64,000 nt of DNA from Oreohelix idahoensis (lineage: Eukaryota; Mollusca; Gastropoda; Stylommatophora; Oreohelicidae). Numbering within the stretch: position 1 is the stretch's first letter; each line of letters opens with the position of its first letter. The stretch is from assembly GCA_024509875.1 (NCBI GenBank), contig JAMPIV010019878.1, positions 22,501-86,500 of the forward strand, read 5' to 3'. Under the pieces are notes generated by a model. The model worked only from the letters and a program-made list of their open reading frames with translations, did not search any database and was not told the DNA's origin. Shown one piece after another: positions 13,659-24,585 of this stretch. The translations under genes were made by a program, and so were the position numbers.

Positions 13659-14252
13659 GTATGTATGTATGTATGTATGTATGTATGTATGTATGTATGT
13701 ATGTATGTATGTATGTATGTATGTATGTATGTATGTATGTATGTATGTATGTATGTATGTATGTATGTATGTATGTATGTATGTATGTATGTATGTATGT
13801 ATGTATGTATGTATGTATGTATGTATGTATGTATGTATGTATGTATGTATGTATGTATGTATGTATGTATGTATGTATGTATGTATGTATGTATGTATGT
13901 ATGTATGTATGTATGTATGTATGTATGTATGTATGTATGTATGTATGTATGTATGTATGTATGTATGTATGTATGTATGTATGTATGTATGTATGTATGT
14001 ATGTATGTATGTATGTATGTATGTATGTATGTATGTATGTATGTATGTATGTATGTATGTATGTATGTATGTATGTATGCATGCATGCATGCATGCATGC
14101 ATGCATGCATGCATGCATGCATGCATGCATGTATGTATGTATGTATGTATGTATGTATGTATGTATGTATGTATGTATGTATGTATGTGTGTATGTATGT
14201 GTGTATGTATGTGTGTATGTATGTATGTATGTATGTATGTGTGTATGTATGT
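13659..14252. repeat. Long (ATGT)n microsatellite with ATGC and GTGT variants
   Basis: Nearly 600 bp of pure tetranucleotide. A (ATGC)n block occupies about 14,078-14,130 and GTGT variants appear after 14,186. Every frame is open on both strands, producing spurious MYVC and HTYI repeat ORFs. It begins at the first base of the element A LTR and ends inside the pol gene of element C, so it marks a breakpoint. Confidence 0.98.
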
Positions 14253-14261
14253 GGCGTATAT

Positions 14262-15563
14262 GTCATTGAACACGACATTATTCTTACTGACCATAATCCT
14301 ATAAGAGTCAGACCGTATCCTATCCCGATACATTTTCAAGCACAGGTAGAAAAAGAGTTGGATGAAATGATAGAGTTGGAAATAATTGAACCATCCACAT
14401 CAGCATATTCTTCACCGATGGCTATCGTGCGAAAAAAAGACAACAACATACATTTTTGCGTTTATTATCGCAAATTGAACCAAGTGACGAAATTTGATGC
14501 TGAACCTATGCCTTTACTTGAAGAGCTACTTACTAGACTATCGAATTCTCATTTCTTTACTAAACTCGATTTGTCTAAGGGATATTGGCAAGTCCCACTA
14601 TCCGAACACGCCAAACCATTTACTGCTTTTTCGACGCCAAGGGGTCTATTCCAATGGAATTTCATGCCTTTCGGCCTTATGAATGCCCCAGCGACATTCG
14701 TACGCATGATGCGTCGAATCCTATCTCATCGTTCGGATGTCATTGCATATCTTGATGACATCTGTCTTTTCAGTAATACTTGGAAAGATCACTATAACGG
14801 GTTAAATGAACTATTGTTTATCCTACGCGAGCATAACCTGACAGCGAAACCATCTAAAGCATTTATTGGTTTTAGCGAAATATCTTTCTTAGGTCACCGT
14901 GTTGGTCATGGGTTTCTAAAAACAGAAGACCATAATACAAGTAAGATACTTAACATTTCTATGCCTAAGACTAAAAAGCAAGTGCGAAGTCTCTTAGGTC
15001 TCATACAATTTTATGGACGATTCATTCCGAATCTGTCCTCCATTATGTCACCTCTTTCTTCTTTGTTAAAAAAAGGGTCTCCTAATATAGTCCATTGGAC
15101 TCAAGAATGTCAATCCTCTTTGGATAAGGTTAAAACGATGTTTTCTACTTCACCTATCTTGGTGTTACCTACTAAAGATAAGACATTTATTCTTCGTAGT
15201 GATGCTTCGTCCACTGGCATTGGAGCGGCACTAATGCAAGAGTACTCTGGAACTCTGCATCCAGTGATGTATATTTCTCGAAAACTTAATGCCGCAGAGA
15301 GAAATTACTCGGTCCTAGACCGTGAATTATTGGCTATGGTTTGGTCAATCCTTAAACTTCAAAGATTTCTTCTTGGCGCGCATTTTATTGTGGAGACTGA
15401 CCAGAAAGCTCTTACAGCTATTCAGACTAAAAATCTGAAGAGCGCGAGATCAACGCGATACGCGATTGCTCTTCAGCCTTTTAATTTTTCGGTGCGAGCT
15501 ATCCGTGGTTCAGAAAATGTGATGGCGGATATCTTATCGAGATGCCCACATGATTCCACCTAA
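14262..15563 (+). CDS. pol: Reverse transcriptase-RNase H of element C (5' truncated)
   Basis: An uninterrupted frame runs from the microsatellite to TAA at 15,561-15,563. It holds the RT motifs LDLSKGYWQVP (catalytic Asp), PFGLMNAPATF and YLDD (about 14,750), then RNase H motifs LRSDASSTGIGAAL, RELLAM and ETDQKAL, ending SRCPHDST. RT copies element RNA and RNase H removes it, in virus-like particles. The usual CVDYRKLN reads CVYYRKLN, a D-to-Y change outside the catalytic triad. It is about 93-95% alike by eye to element B RT. No natural start codon exists, and the in-frame ATGs upstream are all microsatellite. Confidence 0.9.
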   Translation, partial: VIEHDIILTDHNPIRVRPYPIPIHFQAQVEKELDEMIELEIIEPSTSAYSSPMAIVRKKDNNIHFCVYYRKLNQVTKFDAEPMPLLEELLTRLSNSHFFTKLDLSKGYWQVPLSEHAKPFTAFSTPRGLFQWNFMPFGLMNAPATFVRMMRRILSHRSDVIAYLDDICLFSNTWKDHYNGLNELLFILREHNLTAKPSKAFIGFSEISFLGHRVGHGFLKTEDHNTSKILNISMPKTKKQVRSLLGLIQFYGRFIPNLSSIMSPLSSLLKKGSPNIVHWTQECQSSLDKVKTMFSTSPILVLPTKDKTFILRSDASSTGIGAALMQEYSGTLHPVMYISRKLNAAERNYSVLDRELLAMVWSILKLQRFLLGAHFIVETDQKALTAIQTKNLKSARSTRYAIALQPFNFSVRAIRGSENVMADILSRCPHDST

Positions 15564-16031
15564 CTGTCAGATCTTGAGATTTCTAACATGTCTGACTTTA
15601 CTACAGTTTTTCCTATCTTAAAATATGTACTTATATGTAATATATCATACATTGTCTGTATCACTACTTAGCGGTGCATTGATGTATATTCACCGCAGGT
15701 TTTTGATATTTTTCTTATTTGGTGATCATAATGTTAAGATACCTAAGATGAACTATTGTACAAATTGTGGCATTGCCAGTATTGTATGATGCGTTGGTGA
15801 CACCTCTCGGGAGATATTTATACTCAGAGAAAAATTTTCTCTGAATCCTGAGATAGATTCTCATTGGTCGTGCTATATGACGACTTTGCCTTACATTAGG
15901 CGTTACATTTGTTTGGAATGCTTATCATCTGCGCATTGTTATTCGTGCGTTGTGAGCCTATTGTATGTTGCTCCTGGATGTATTTCAAAAAAAAAAATGT
16001 ACCATTTTTTTTCCCGGGGGGTGTGGTAATC
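15564..16031 (+). other. 3' UTR and polypurine tract region of element C
   Basis: This matches 38,580-39,050 (inverted) of element B. It ends with an A10 run, a T8 run and a G-rich tract CCCGGGGGG just before the LTR start TGTTGC at 16,032. G-rich tracts in this position prime plus-strand synthesis in LTR elements. Confidence 0.65.
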
Positions 16032-17590
16032 TGTTGCATACATATTTTTGAATGCACAGATTACAAATGTACGATATGTCTATTTAATATGGAAAATATA
16101 TTGTTGTATTTAATTGGGTACGAAAATGCTTTCTTTTGTAAAGATGACAGATAATCCATGTTTAATTTATACGTTTGATTATATGGATAATCTCCCTTGA
16201 TATTGATCGGGCGTAAGAATACTTATATTTTGGCATTCATCATTTGTTATAGCCAGAAAATAGATTGATCGTTCTTAGAATGTTTATGGCCTGAATTCAT
16301 ATGTATTACATATTATTAGTGCAAGTAGATTCAGTCCTATATTGTATATTTTGTATGGGTAGGCAGGACTATATTCTGTATGCCGCACTAGCGGAGGTAT
16401 TGGTTGTCTTGGCGAGTCGTGATGAGTTCCGATATTGCCGCCTACAATGGCTGGTCACGCATTTTTCCTGGGCTGGTCCTTTCTAGAGTGAAAAATGATT
16501 TATGAAGTGATTTCTTCAGTAGGAGATTGTGTCTCTACAAGATTATAGTGTTAGAGACTCTCCTCATGTACTGTATTATGTGTCAAGGTAAATCCAGACC
16601 CTTTTGACGATCTCCTTATGGTTAGACCTAGATGAAGCAACGTATTTTCGTGCATCGTTGGTCGTTTAACTAGATATTGTTGTAGATGACAGGTTCCATC
16701 AGCGCTTATGTCTTCAAGAAGTAACCTTCTGACAAAGGGACTGTATGGTAATTCTAGAAAGTTATACTTATTCAAGTTTTGAATCAACTTTGGCTGATGA
16801 TTATTCTTCTGCTGGGCGAGTGAGCGAAAGCTCAGGGAATGAGGCCATTTTTGTAGTCCTGTCATCATTATGGATCACTGTCCAGAGAACGGGTCGTGTA
16901 TCTTACTATTCGGACAGTGGCATGGAGATCTCATTTATATGAAAACCCCTTATCGTGGTTTCACAGTATGATATAAACATTGAATATAAGCAACCTAAGA
17001 ACTTAGCAAGGGAAAGAAGGCTCGTCCATCGAACTCTTCATTTGTTTACCGATCCGCCTTTACTGACGCGTTCAGTCAGATAGGGGATGCGGCCATAATG
17101 TATTAGAACATTGAATGCTGTTTTGTACCACCCATTATATTTGAATGTTCCATGACATGGGATCTACTATTCATGCCTGAAGATTGATGTGTCAGCATGT
17201 ACTTATGATCTATTCGTTCTGTCCCAGTATGTGCGTCTGAATAAACTGTATGAAAAGATTCCAGCAGTCTGCATTGGTGACTTATAGCCATGAGTGAATG
17301 AGTGCGTTATATTGGTCAAGATACGAACATTCCATCATTCGCGTTTATAACACTCTACACTCTCACTCCATATTTACACCATCCTGCGTCGGTTGAATTG
17401 ACCAAGTTAAGGGCCTGCTCCTCCTGGAGCCTCAGAAGGAAACCAGTTCCTGCACCCCACTTTTACAGCTGTCTTTGCCTTCCCTAACTCAGGACTAGAG
17501 TGAGTTACCCATTTACAGCACCGCTGGGTAGATTGGAGCATGCCTGGTATCAATTAACACAGCAGTGACATTTTACAGTCCTTTCCACTT
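16032..17590 (+). repeat. 3' LTR of element C
   Basis: It starts TGTTGCATAC and is the inverted homologue of the element A LTR. The far end is approximate: LTR-like sequence continues to about 17,590, and from 17,607 Tc1 transposase codons begin. The element therefore landed in, or recombined with, a Tc1 coding region. Confidence 0.75.
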
Positions 17591-18167
17591 TTTACAATCA
17601 TCATTGGGCGTTTACAGACTGGACAGTCACAAAGTGTAATGGCCAGACAATTTAATGTGGTTAGAAGCACCATTAGTCGCCTTTGAAGGCGATTTCAATA
17701 AACTGGCTCAGTGGCAGACCGGCCGCGCAGTGGAAGACCCAGAGTCACAACTCCTGCCGAAGACCGCTTCATACGGCTGCGTCACCTCAGGAGTCGACTT
17801 GCATCTGCGTCCTCCACAGTCCAGTCAATGTCAGCAGCTCGTCGAATTTCAGATCAAACGGTCAGGAACCGGCTGCAAGACTCTGGTCTTTGGGCTAGAA
17901 AACCCTACAGAGGTCCTGTTCTTACGGACCGGCATCGCCAGAACCGACTGCAGTGGGCGAACCAGCATCGTCAATGGACCGTTGGGAATGACTGGAGACG
18001 GGTTTGGTTTAGTGATGAATCATTTTTTGTGCTCTAGCGACACGATAGACGAAGAAGAGTTTACCGCAGAGTCCATGAGCGCTACGCCCAGAACAGCGTT
18101 GTTGAGGCTCCTCCACAAGGTGGTGGAGGTGTACTGATGTGGGAGGCGATCAACATCATGGGAAGAA

Positions 18168-18484
18168 GTTCTTCTTCTTCTTCTTCTTCCTCGTTCGTCC
18201 TGAAAAGGACGTTGGTTGCGTTGTGTCTGTTTAAAGCAGAGCTGTGATATATGCGCCTTTCGGCCGGCACATCCGACTTCAGCACAGCATTTTTTGGGAC
18301 CGGGTTTGCCTTCCCTCTTCGATCCCTACTCTCTCAGCCAGACTGCAGTGATGCAGCCTGTTTCCAGGACCACCACGTGGAGGTGGAGTAGGGTCTTGGT
18401 CAGCTCTGGTTCGCTGACCCTGACGCAAGCAGTCAAGCTATGGGTTGCTGACTGCATTCTCTATTGCTGCGTCTTTGGGAAGAA
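18168..18484 (-). mobile_element. SINE-like retroposon with (GAA)n tail inside Tc1
   Basis: It is flanked by the 8-bp direct repeat GGGAAGAA (18,160-18,167 and 18,477-18,484) and splits the Tc1 frame at GRSNLVQ. Read on the minus strand it is about 300 bp, ends in a 6-bp-stem hairpin (18,196-18,211), then a short linker and a (GAA)n tail. I see no clear tRNA-type A and B boxes. It could be a SINE, the 3' end of a LINE, or derived from a histone gene. Confidence 0.7.
18196..18211 (-). promoter_or_regulatory. Histone-type 3' stem-loop in the retroposon
   Basis: The minus strand reads CGTCCT-TTTC-AGGACG: a 6-bp stem and 4-nt TTTC loop, preceded by CCAA and followed by AACGA. Metazoan histone mRNAs end in this architecture (6-bp stem, UUUC-type loop, CCAA upstream, ACCA-like downstream), bound by SLBP. 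Function here is inferred from shape alone. Confidence 0.6.
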
Positions 18485-19083
18485 TAACCTGGTGCAAATT
18501 GAAGGACGCCTGAATGCCCAACGATACGTCGCTGAAATTCTTCGTCCTCACGTCCTTCCACTTCTGGCTGCACGAGGGTCGATTTTTCAGCAGGATATCG
18601 CTCGACCTCATGTGGCACAGCTCACCACCCAGTTCCTCGCTGACAACAACGTCCAGACCATTCCGTGGCTAGCCATGTCATCAGACATGAACCCCAGAGA
18701 ACACTTATGGGATGAACTCGACAGACGACTCAGCCAGCAAGACGTGGCTCCAGCCAATCTCCGACAGTTGTCTCTTGCACTGCGGGAAGAGTGGGCAGCC
18801 ATCCCACAACAACAGATCCAACGGCTAACCGGATCCATGTCAAGGAGATGTCGTTCTCTGATAGAGGCTAGAGGAGGCCATACACCTTACTGAAACGGAG
18901 GCCTCAGTCGCAAAGGATAAAAGTCCAAACCAAATTTAATGAACATCTTTTCATTGTTAAAGTCTGAAAGTTTCTGCATGCCAAGTTTGAAACATTAATT
19001 CCGTAAAATAAAATTTTGGTACAAGTTTGAAATTTGGTGTCCATTACCACTGCAATAATGTTGCGTTTCTTTTTTTGAACAGT

Positions 19084-19275
19084 ATATATATATATAGTAT
19101 AAATTCCTGCACCCACTTTGTTTTTCTTTATATGCCAGTTTGTTAATGCTGTTTTCATCTTAGAATAGATTAGTGTATTAACTCTGTTCTTAGCTCTAGA
19201 GGAAAATCTTAGACCCTAGCGTATAAATCTGTGACTCTTTTGGGGCTATCTAACATTTGTTAGAACAAATAAAGG
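19084..19275. other. Short spacer, nothing recognised
   Basis: A short (TA)n run at 19,083-19,097, then unremarkable A/T-rich sequence leading into the next LINE fragment. Confidence 0.4.
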
Positions 19276-20241
19276 GAATACAGAATGGTTTACAGTAGAA
19301 ACAGGGGTGAAACAAGGCTGTATTATGTCACCACTACTTTTTGGAATAGCTATTGATTGGGTTATGAGAAACTATACCCACAATGAACAATTGGGTATAA
19401 AATGGACAAATGGAAAATTCCTGGGGGACCTGGATTTCGCAGATGATGTAGCATTCTTAAGTTCAACACCAAGACAATCCCAAGAAGCAATAAATAATTT
19501 GTGTCATCTCTCGTTTAAAATTGGTCTCCAAATAAATGCCTCTAAAACTAAAGCTATGAACTTTTCTAACGAGACCTTTGATATCATCTTGAACGGGGAA
19601 AAACTACAGAAAGTTGAAAGTTTCAATTATTTAGGCAGTAAAATGACTCAGGATGGTGACACAACAAGAGAAATCCATACTAGAATTGCTTTGGCAGCTA
19701 GCGCCTTCAATAGATTATCTAACATTTGGAAATTACGATCATTGAATATACATACCAAGCTTCGTCTGTTTAATTCAAATGTTATCTCAGTGTTAACATA
19801 CGGCTGTGAGAGTTGGAAAATAACAAAATCATTGGAGAACAAGCTGAATACATTCGAGAACAAATGTCTTAGAAAACTCATGAACATCAGTTGGAAAGAA
19901 TTCAAGACTAATCGACAAATAAGAGAAGACTCTAGGCAGAAATATGTCTCCGACTATATATAAGGAAAAGACGATGGTCATATATCGGTCATGTCCTACG
20001 AATGCAAAACAACAGAATACCACTACAGGCGCTCACTTGGGTTCCTGAGGGTAAGCGGAAAAAAGGAAGACCAAAAGAAACACTCAGAAGAACAATAATA
20101 AGAGAAGGAAGAACGTTGGGCCTAAATAATGTGCAAGAGCTAAGAGGAGTGGCGTCACAACGAACAACCTGGAGAGCACTGGTTTCTGCCTTATGCGCCG
20201 TGTTTGGCGCTTAAAGAATTTATTATTATTATTATTATTAT
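19276..20241 (+). pseudogene. Non-LTR retrotransposon 3' half (RT palm to C-terminus)
   Basis: Encodes the RT part of a LINE: VKQGCIMSPLLFGIAIDWVM (motif B), LDFADDVAFLS (catalytic DD, about 19,440), FNYLGSKM and LTYGCESWK. After a break at 19,963 the frame changes and the C-terminal IGHVLR...GRPKETLRR segment follows, typical of the endonuclease-plus-RT LINEs abundant in invertebrates. It is 5' truncated, losing the endonuclease and RT fingers. The 3' tail is (TTA)n at 20,219-20,241, a simple-repeat tail usual for such elements. Confidence 0.85.
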
Positions 20242-21690
20242 TTGGGGCTATAACTTTTCTTCTAACACGATCGTGGGCTCAAACCAGAGGGGGAAAGGAT
20301 TACACCTATGGGTCTATTAGTATTCTCTTTGTAATTCATCAACTTATGTGTATTTATATGTGCTTGATATTAACATTTATGTGTTGTGGTAAATTTTCTT
20401 ATGATAAAAAAATTTACATAAGCTTTATCCAAGTGTGTCGGTCAGCTCGTTCCAAAATATCTATATTCCATCTGTTATAGCTTTTCACGTCTGTGCGTCT
20501 AAATGTCGTCACTTATGTGTGTTTGTGTGTATGTGAGGGGTATATATACTAATATATATTCTACTAGACTGTCTGACTAATCTAGATCTGTTGTAGATGA
20601 TAGGCTGATCGAGAGAAGCTTCTCGAGTTTCAGGGACAGACTCTATTATTTTCCACCATCTCACTCGTAAAAATCTATTTCTATTATTATCTCCCATTGA
20701 GCTATCACCTGTTCTATTTCTATTCAGAAGGGACCAATCTAAGTTTTAATTCGCCTATCACAAATCTACAACACTGCTTCTCCATAGATTCGTCTTTGGG
20801 GTGAATGCACGTTTCCTGATCAGTTCAGGACGTAACCTTTTCTAGTCAAGGCAAGAATGTCTACCACCTGTGGAATGCCGGTTTATAAATGTCGATCCAG
20901 CTCATGAACCACAAAATGGTAGTACAACAAATGGTCTCCGGGTCCTAACAGAAATAGTCTGGTCGCCTCGTACTGGTACCACAAACTTTAGAAGAATAAA
21001 AGTACACATTATGCTGCTAAATATTTCTTTTCCTGATATTAATCAGGCGTCTTTCCCGCTGTCTGTTTGTTTTCTCAGATTTTTTACTCTTCCTGAGCGT
21101 ATACTATATCACATAAAGATTATGTCGGTATAATAGTTCGCTCGACAGGGCTCCTTTTCTGATAATTTTATACGGACTTACTTATTAATAAAGGAAGTGA
21201 CGTCATGCCGATATGGTGTAGAGGCAGACGCGAACATTTTGAAGCAGAAGTGAGGTGATCGTCTGCAAGAAGAGATGCGGCTATTGTTTGAAAGTGAGCG
21301 GACGTATGTGTATTGAGCTCCTGCAGTATACTGTGTTTTTCATGCATCATTCCATCATCAGGACATCAATATACTTAGTTGAGGTGTCCCTGATTTATCA
21401 TATTCAGGAAATGTATATCTATTCATGAAGATGTCCATGGGACTGTAATAAATAAAGTTTGCCATTGACCAGCGTTTGATAGTGAACGGACTGGACACGT
21501 ACTTATTACTGCATTTGCCTTTGAGCGAGAACTGATTTCATTGAGCTTTGTGTCAAGTATAGAAAACTGCATATTTGTGAATTGTGAAGGAGAAGTTTGT
21601 CAGCTCACTGCAGTTATGCTGAATCGTGCTGTTGGACTATCCCTTAGTGTATACTTTGAGAAAGAATAACTTTATACCATACTACAAAAT
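20242..21690. other. Unrecognised intergenic sequence
   Basis: No coding motif, no tandem repeat beyond short TA and GT runs (20,515-20,565), and no terminal repeat that I can pair. Probably old element debris or host intergenic DNA. Confidence 0.35.
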
Positions 21691-21693
21691 GTC

Positions 21694-21944
21694 TTGGACA
21701 ATAAGAAAAGAAAAGACATCACAATTTTGATGGGGGACCTAAACGCGAAAATAGGAACAGACAACGCTGGCTTTGAAGAAATCAAGGGAAAGCATGGATT
21801 ATGTATAATAAACGAGAATGGAAAACTACTAGCTAACGTCTGTACTTCAAATCAACTAGCTATAGGTGGAAGCGTATTTCCACATAAAAGAATACAAAAA
21901 GCAACATGGATGTCGCCAGACCACAGAACTTAGAATCAGATTGA
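21694..21944 (+). pseudogene. LINE J, segment 1: AP-endonuclease fragment
   Basis: Contains ILMGDLNAKIG (endonuclease GDxNA motif), ENGKLLANVC and FPHKRIQKATWMSPD, followed after a TAG by NQIDHM. These are consecutive pieces of an APE-type LINE endonuclease. The next expected piece (LQDVKVCRGADV...DHH) is found 4.2 kb away at 26,110, so LINE J is interrupted here. Confidence 0.8.
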
Positions 21945-22407
21945 TCACATGTATGTGATAGGGTGGGCGAGAGATGATGATTATGTTGTGATATGTGATC
22001 ACTTTCTTGCATACTCGCACCGACCCGAACAACAGTAAAGCTCTTGATTCTAACGCAGGGGCTGTATTTACTCACACAACCCTATTAGCGACAACAAGCA
22101 CATAAAGCAACCGTTATAAAGTAAACCAAATGAAACAAAACACTCAGCCAGTGCTCAATTGTAAACACTCAGCCAGTGCTCAATTGCTAACATGAAACAC
22201 AAAATAAGCACTGACAAGTTAAAATCATAATAAATAATGAGAAACACCGTGCTCTCACCTGCCAAACAGTCCGTTCTTCCACGCTACCTAAAACATCCCA
22301 CTATTACACACACATCCACTCTCATACAAGTCTTCCAATGAGACTAGTGTGATGTTGTGCATGAGGCTGGCAAAGTCACTATGTAACACAGATCGATTCC
22401 GAAACCA
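21945..22407. other. Left part of the insertion in LINE J; 25-bp tandem duplication
   Basis: No gene. At 22,141-22,186 the word CACTCAGCCAGTGCTCAATTG occurs twice, 25 bp apart. I cannot pair the outer ends of this 4.1-kb insertion (21,945 to about 26,105) as terminal repeats. Confidence 0.4.
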
Positions 22408-24585
22408 CTATTGTGGGTGATTGCATAATTTCTAGAAGTTGATGATGCAATCCTACCTATGATTACACCACCTTTGTGTATAAATATCTTATCTCTGATA
22501 AAATTTGCCATTAGTTAGTGCATTTGTCCTTATCAAAAGTATCGTAGTTAGAAATGCCTAGGACATGTGTGAACAGTGCTAATAATTTCTGTTATATATG
22601 TGGTGAGGTGACATTTCTATCACAAAAACGAAATATAACTAAAGTGATTAAGAAGGCGCACAGTTTGTATTTTGTCTGCAGAATAGGAGATCAAGATAAG
22701 AGCTGGGCGCCACACATATGCTGCAATACACGTGCAGCACATCTTAAACTGTGGTTGACTGGCAAAAGGCAAGCTATGCCTTTTGCAGTCCCAATTATTT
22801 GGAGAGAGCCCACTGATCATCTTAACAACTGTTACTTTTGCATGGTCCCTCCAATTGGGAAAGGCATATCAAAGAAGAAAAAATGGACTCTGGAATATCC
22901 AAACATCCCCGCTGCAATATGTCCGGTACCACATGGCGATGACCTACCAGTTCCCAAAGTGCCAGAATCATTTTCAGCTGCTTCCACTGATGAAGAAGAG
23001 GACATTGGTGGCCCTGAACCATCAACCTCAAGTGACCCAGATTTTGAGCAAACTACATCCACTAAACGACACTTAATAACCCAAGGGGAACTGAATGATC
23101 TTGTAAGAGATCTGAATTTACCGAAGAACAAGGCGGAGCTTTTGGGTTCCAGATTGCAACAGTGGAATCTCCTGGCAGAAGACGTTACAATTTCTGTGTA
23201 TAGGAACCGCCATAAGCCGCTTATTACATTCTTTTTCAAAGAGGGTGACCTTTCTGCGTGCCACAACATTTCTAGTTTAATGGCAGCCCTCAAAATCAAT
23301 TACATACCGGAAGAGTGGAGGCTTTTCATTGATTCATCCAAGACGAGTCTTAAAGCTGTTTTGTTGAATAATAGTAATGTGTTACCGTCAATTCCAGTTG
23401 GTCACGCAGTTCATATGAAAGAATCTTATGAAAACATTAAGCAGCTTTTGAAGTGTATAAACTACGATCATCATCATTGATCACTTTTCGGTGACTTAAA
23501 AGTGGTCGCTCTTTTGCTTGGACTACAGGGTGGAAACTCCAAGTACTGTTGCTTTCTCTGTGAGTGGGATAGCCGTGCACGAAGTGACCATTACATCAGA
23601 AGACATTGGCCAATCAGGCAGTCATTGCAGCCTGACAGTAAGAACGTTGAGAGCCCAGCACTTGTCGACACCAGCAAGATTTTGTTGTCACCCTTGCACA
23701 TCAAGCTGGGTCTCATGAAAAACTGTGTCAAGGCAATGGAGAAAACAAATAAGGCTTTCAAATACCTCATAAGAAAATTTCCAAGACTGAGTGAAGCTAA
23801 AATAAGAGAGGGAGTATTTGTTGGTCCGCAAATTCGAAAACTTCTTCATGATGACGAGTTTATTTGCGTGTTGCATGGCTAGGAAAAAGCAGCATGGCTA
23901 GCATTTAAGTCAGTGGTGGACAATTTTCTTGGAAACAACAGATCTGATAAATGCAATGAAATTGTAGAAAATCTCCTTCTGAAGTATAAAAGTCTTGGCT
24001 TGGCTGCAACATGTCTTTTAAAATTCATTTTCTGGATTCTCATCTGGATTTCTTTACGTCAAACTGTGGAGCGGTCAGTGATGAGCATGGTGAACGATTT
24101 CACCAGGCCATTGCAGCTATGGAGACAAGGTATCAAGGCAATAGGAGCCCTTCAATGCTTGCTGATTACTGTTGGACTGTAACAAGAGACACCTCATCGA
24201 TTGACTACAAGAAGCATGCAAAGAGAGCTCGAACAGCGACTGAATAATGACGGAATGGGTTCAATTGTGCCTTTTTTAAAACATGATATGTGAACGTTAA
24301 ATAATGTTTTGTTTTTTTTCTATCATTTCATGTTGAAATATCAGTTAATTGAGTATGTAACCACAATTTTTATAATGCTAAAGTAGAAAGACTAGCTGTT
24401 CACTCCAGAGAATTAAACAAGCATACATTATTTGTATTACCGTAATGTAAATTCATCATTTAAAAAAGCCCAGAGACAATTGGTGAATTTCATTATGATA
24501 TTTGAAATGATCATGTCAAAATCAATAAGAAATGGTATATTTAATTTCTGATACAAATAACTTTTGAAAATTTGTTGACTAGTGT
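22408..24585 (+). mobile_element. TIR element, copy 1 (5' end missing)
   Basis: About 2.2 kb, closely similar throughout to copy 2 (50,126-54,332, inverted). The 3' end carries TTGTTGACTAGTGT at 24,572-24,585, the inverted repeat of copy 2's other end, and the subterminal TTTAATTTCTGATACA at 24,540-24,555 with one mismatch. The 5' 170 bp, including the 5' TIR, are absent: similarity begins near 22,408. It lies within the insertion that splits LINE J. Confidence 0.75.
22554..24247 (+). pseudogene. Transposase-like protein of the TIR element, copy 1
   Basis: Start at ATG 22,554 (MPRTCV). The N-terminus has paired Cys motifs (FCYIC, HICC) like a ZAD or other zinc finger, then an acidic linker and a C-terminal region with three blocks in DDE order: FIDSS (about 23,327), GDLKVVALLLG plus an inserted CCFLC zinc motif, and SDEHGERFH (about 24,078). 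It is inactivated by TGA at 23,478 (Trp in copy 2), TAG at 23,879 (Lys in copy 2) and a 5-bp tandem duplication near 24,000. I recognise the protein as a recurrent multi-copy family of invertebrate genomes but know no superfamily name. Transposase function is inferred from the TIRs and DDE-like spacing. Confidence 0.75.

Larger units (their letters stand above)
14253..17590 (+). mobile_element. Element C: 5'-truncated Gmr1-like retrotransposon
   Basis: It consists of reverse transcriptase-RNase H, a short 3' UTR with a purine tract, and a 3' LTR. Gag, protease and integrase are absent because the left side is cut at the microsatellite. Its first readable residues (VIEHDIIL) are those that join integrase to RT in element B. 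Its LTR is the same family as that of element A, in the opposite orientation. Confidence 0.8.
17607..18893 (+). pseudogene. Tc1 transposase (DDE), broken
   Basis: Cut-and-paste transposase. Readable pieces are the paired-like helix-turn-helix region (VMARQFNVVRSTISRLW, RPRSGRPR), QTVRNRLQ, first Asp in VWFSDES (about 18,012), second Asp in FQQDIARPH (about 18,590; usual N is I), and Glu in EHLWDELDR (about 18,705). The pieces lie in different frames, with an early TAA after RRRFQ (about 17,698). A 0.3-kb retroposon interrupts it at 18,168-18,484. Length without the insert suits a Tc1 transposase of about 340 residues. Inactive. Confidence 0.9.
17600..19083 (+). mobile_element. Tc1-family DNA transposon, 5' truncated by element C
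   Basis: Transposase codons start abruptly at GRLQTGQ after the LTR. The 5' inverted repeat and first codons are missing. The 3' end is preserved, with the stop near 18,893 followed by about 190 bp and a terminal AAAGAAACGC-type repeat (inverted) ending ...GAACAGTA beside a (TA)n tract at 19,083-19,097. This suits a family that inserts at TA. Confidence 0.8.

Noticed and set aside
13659..14252. CRISPR-like or regulatory array
   Set aside because: The unit is 4 bp with no spacers; a plain microsatellite in a eukaryotic genome.
13582..14339. Cys-rich MYVC-repeat and HTYI-repeat proteins
   Set aside because: All frames of (ATGT)n are open. They are microsatellite translations on both strands, not genes.
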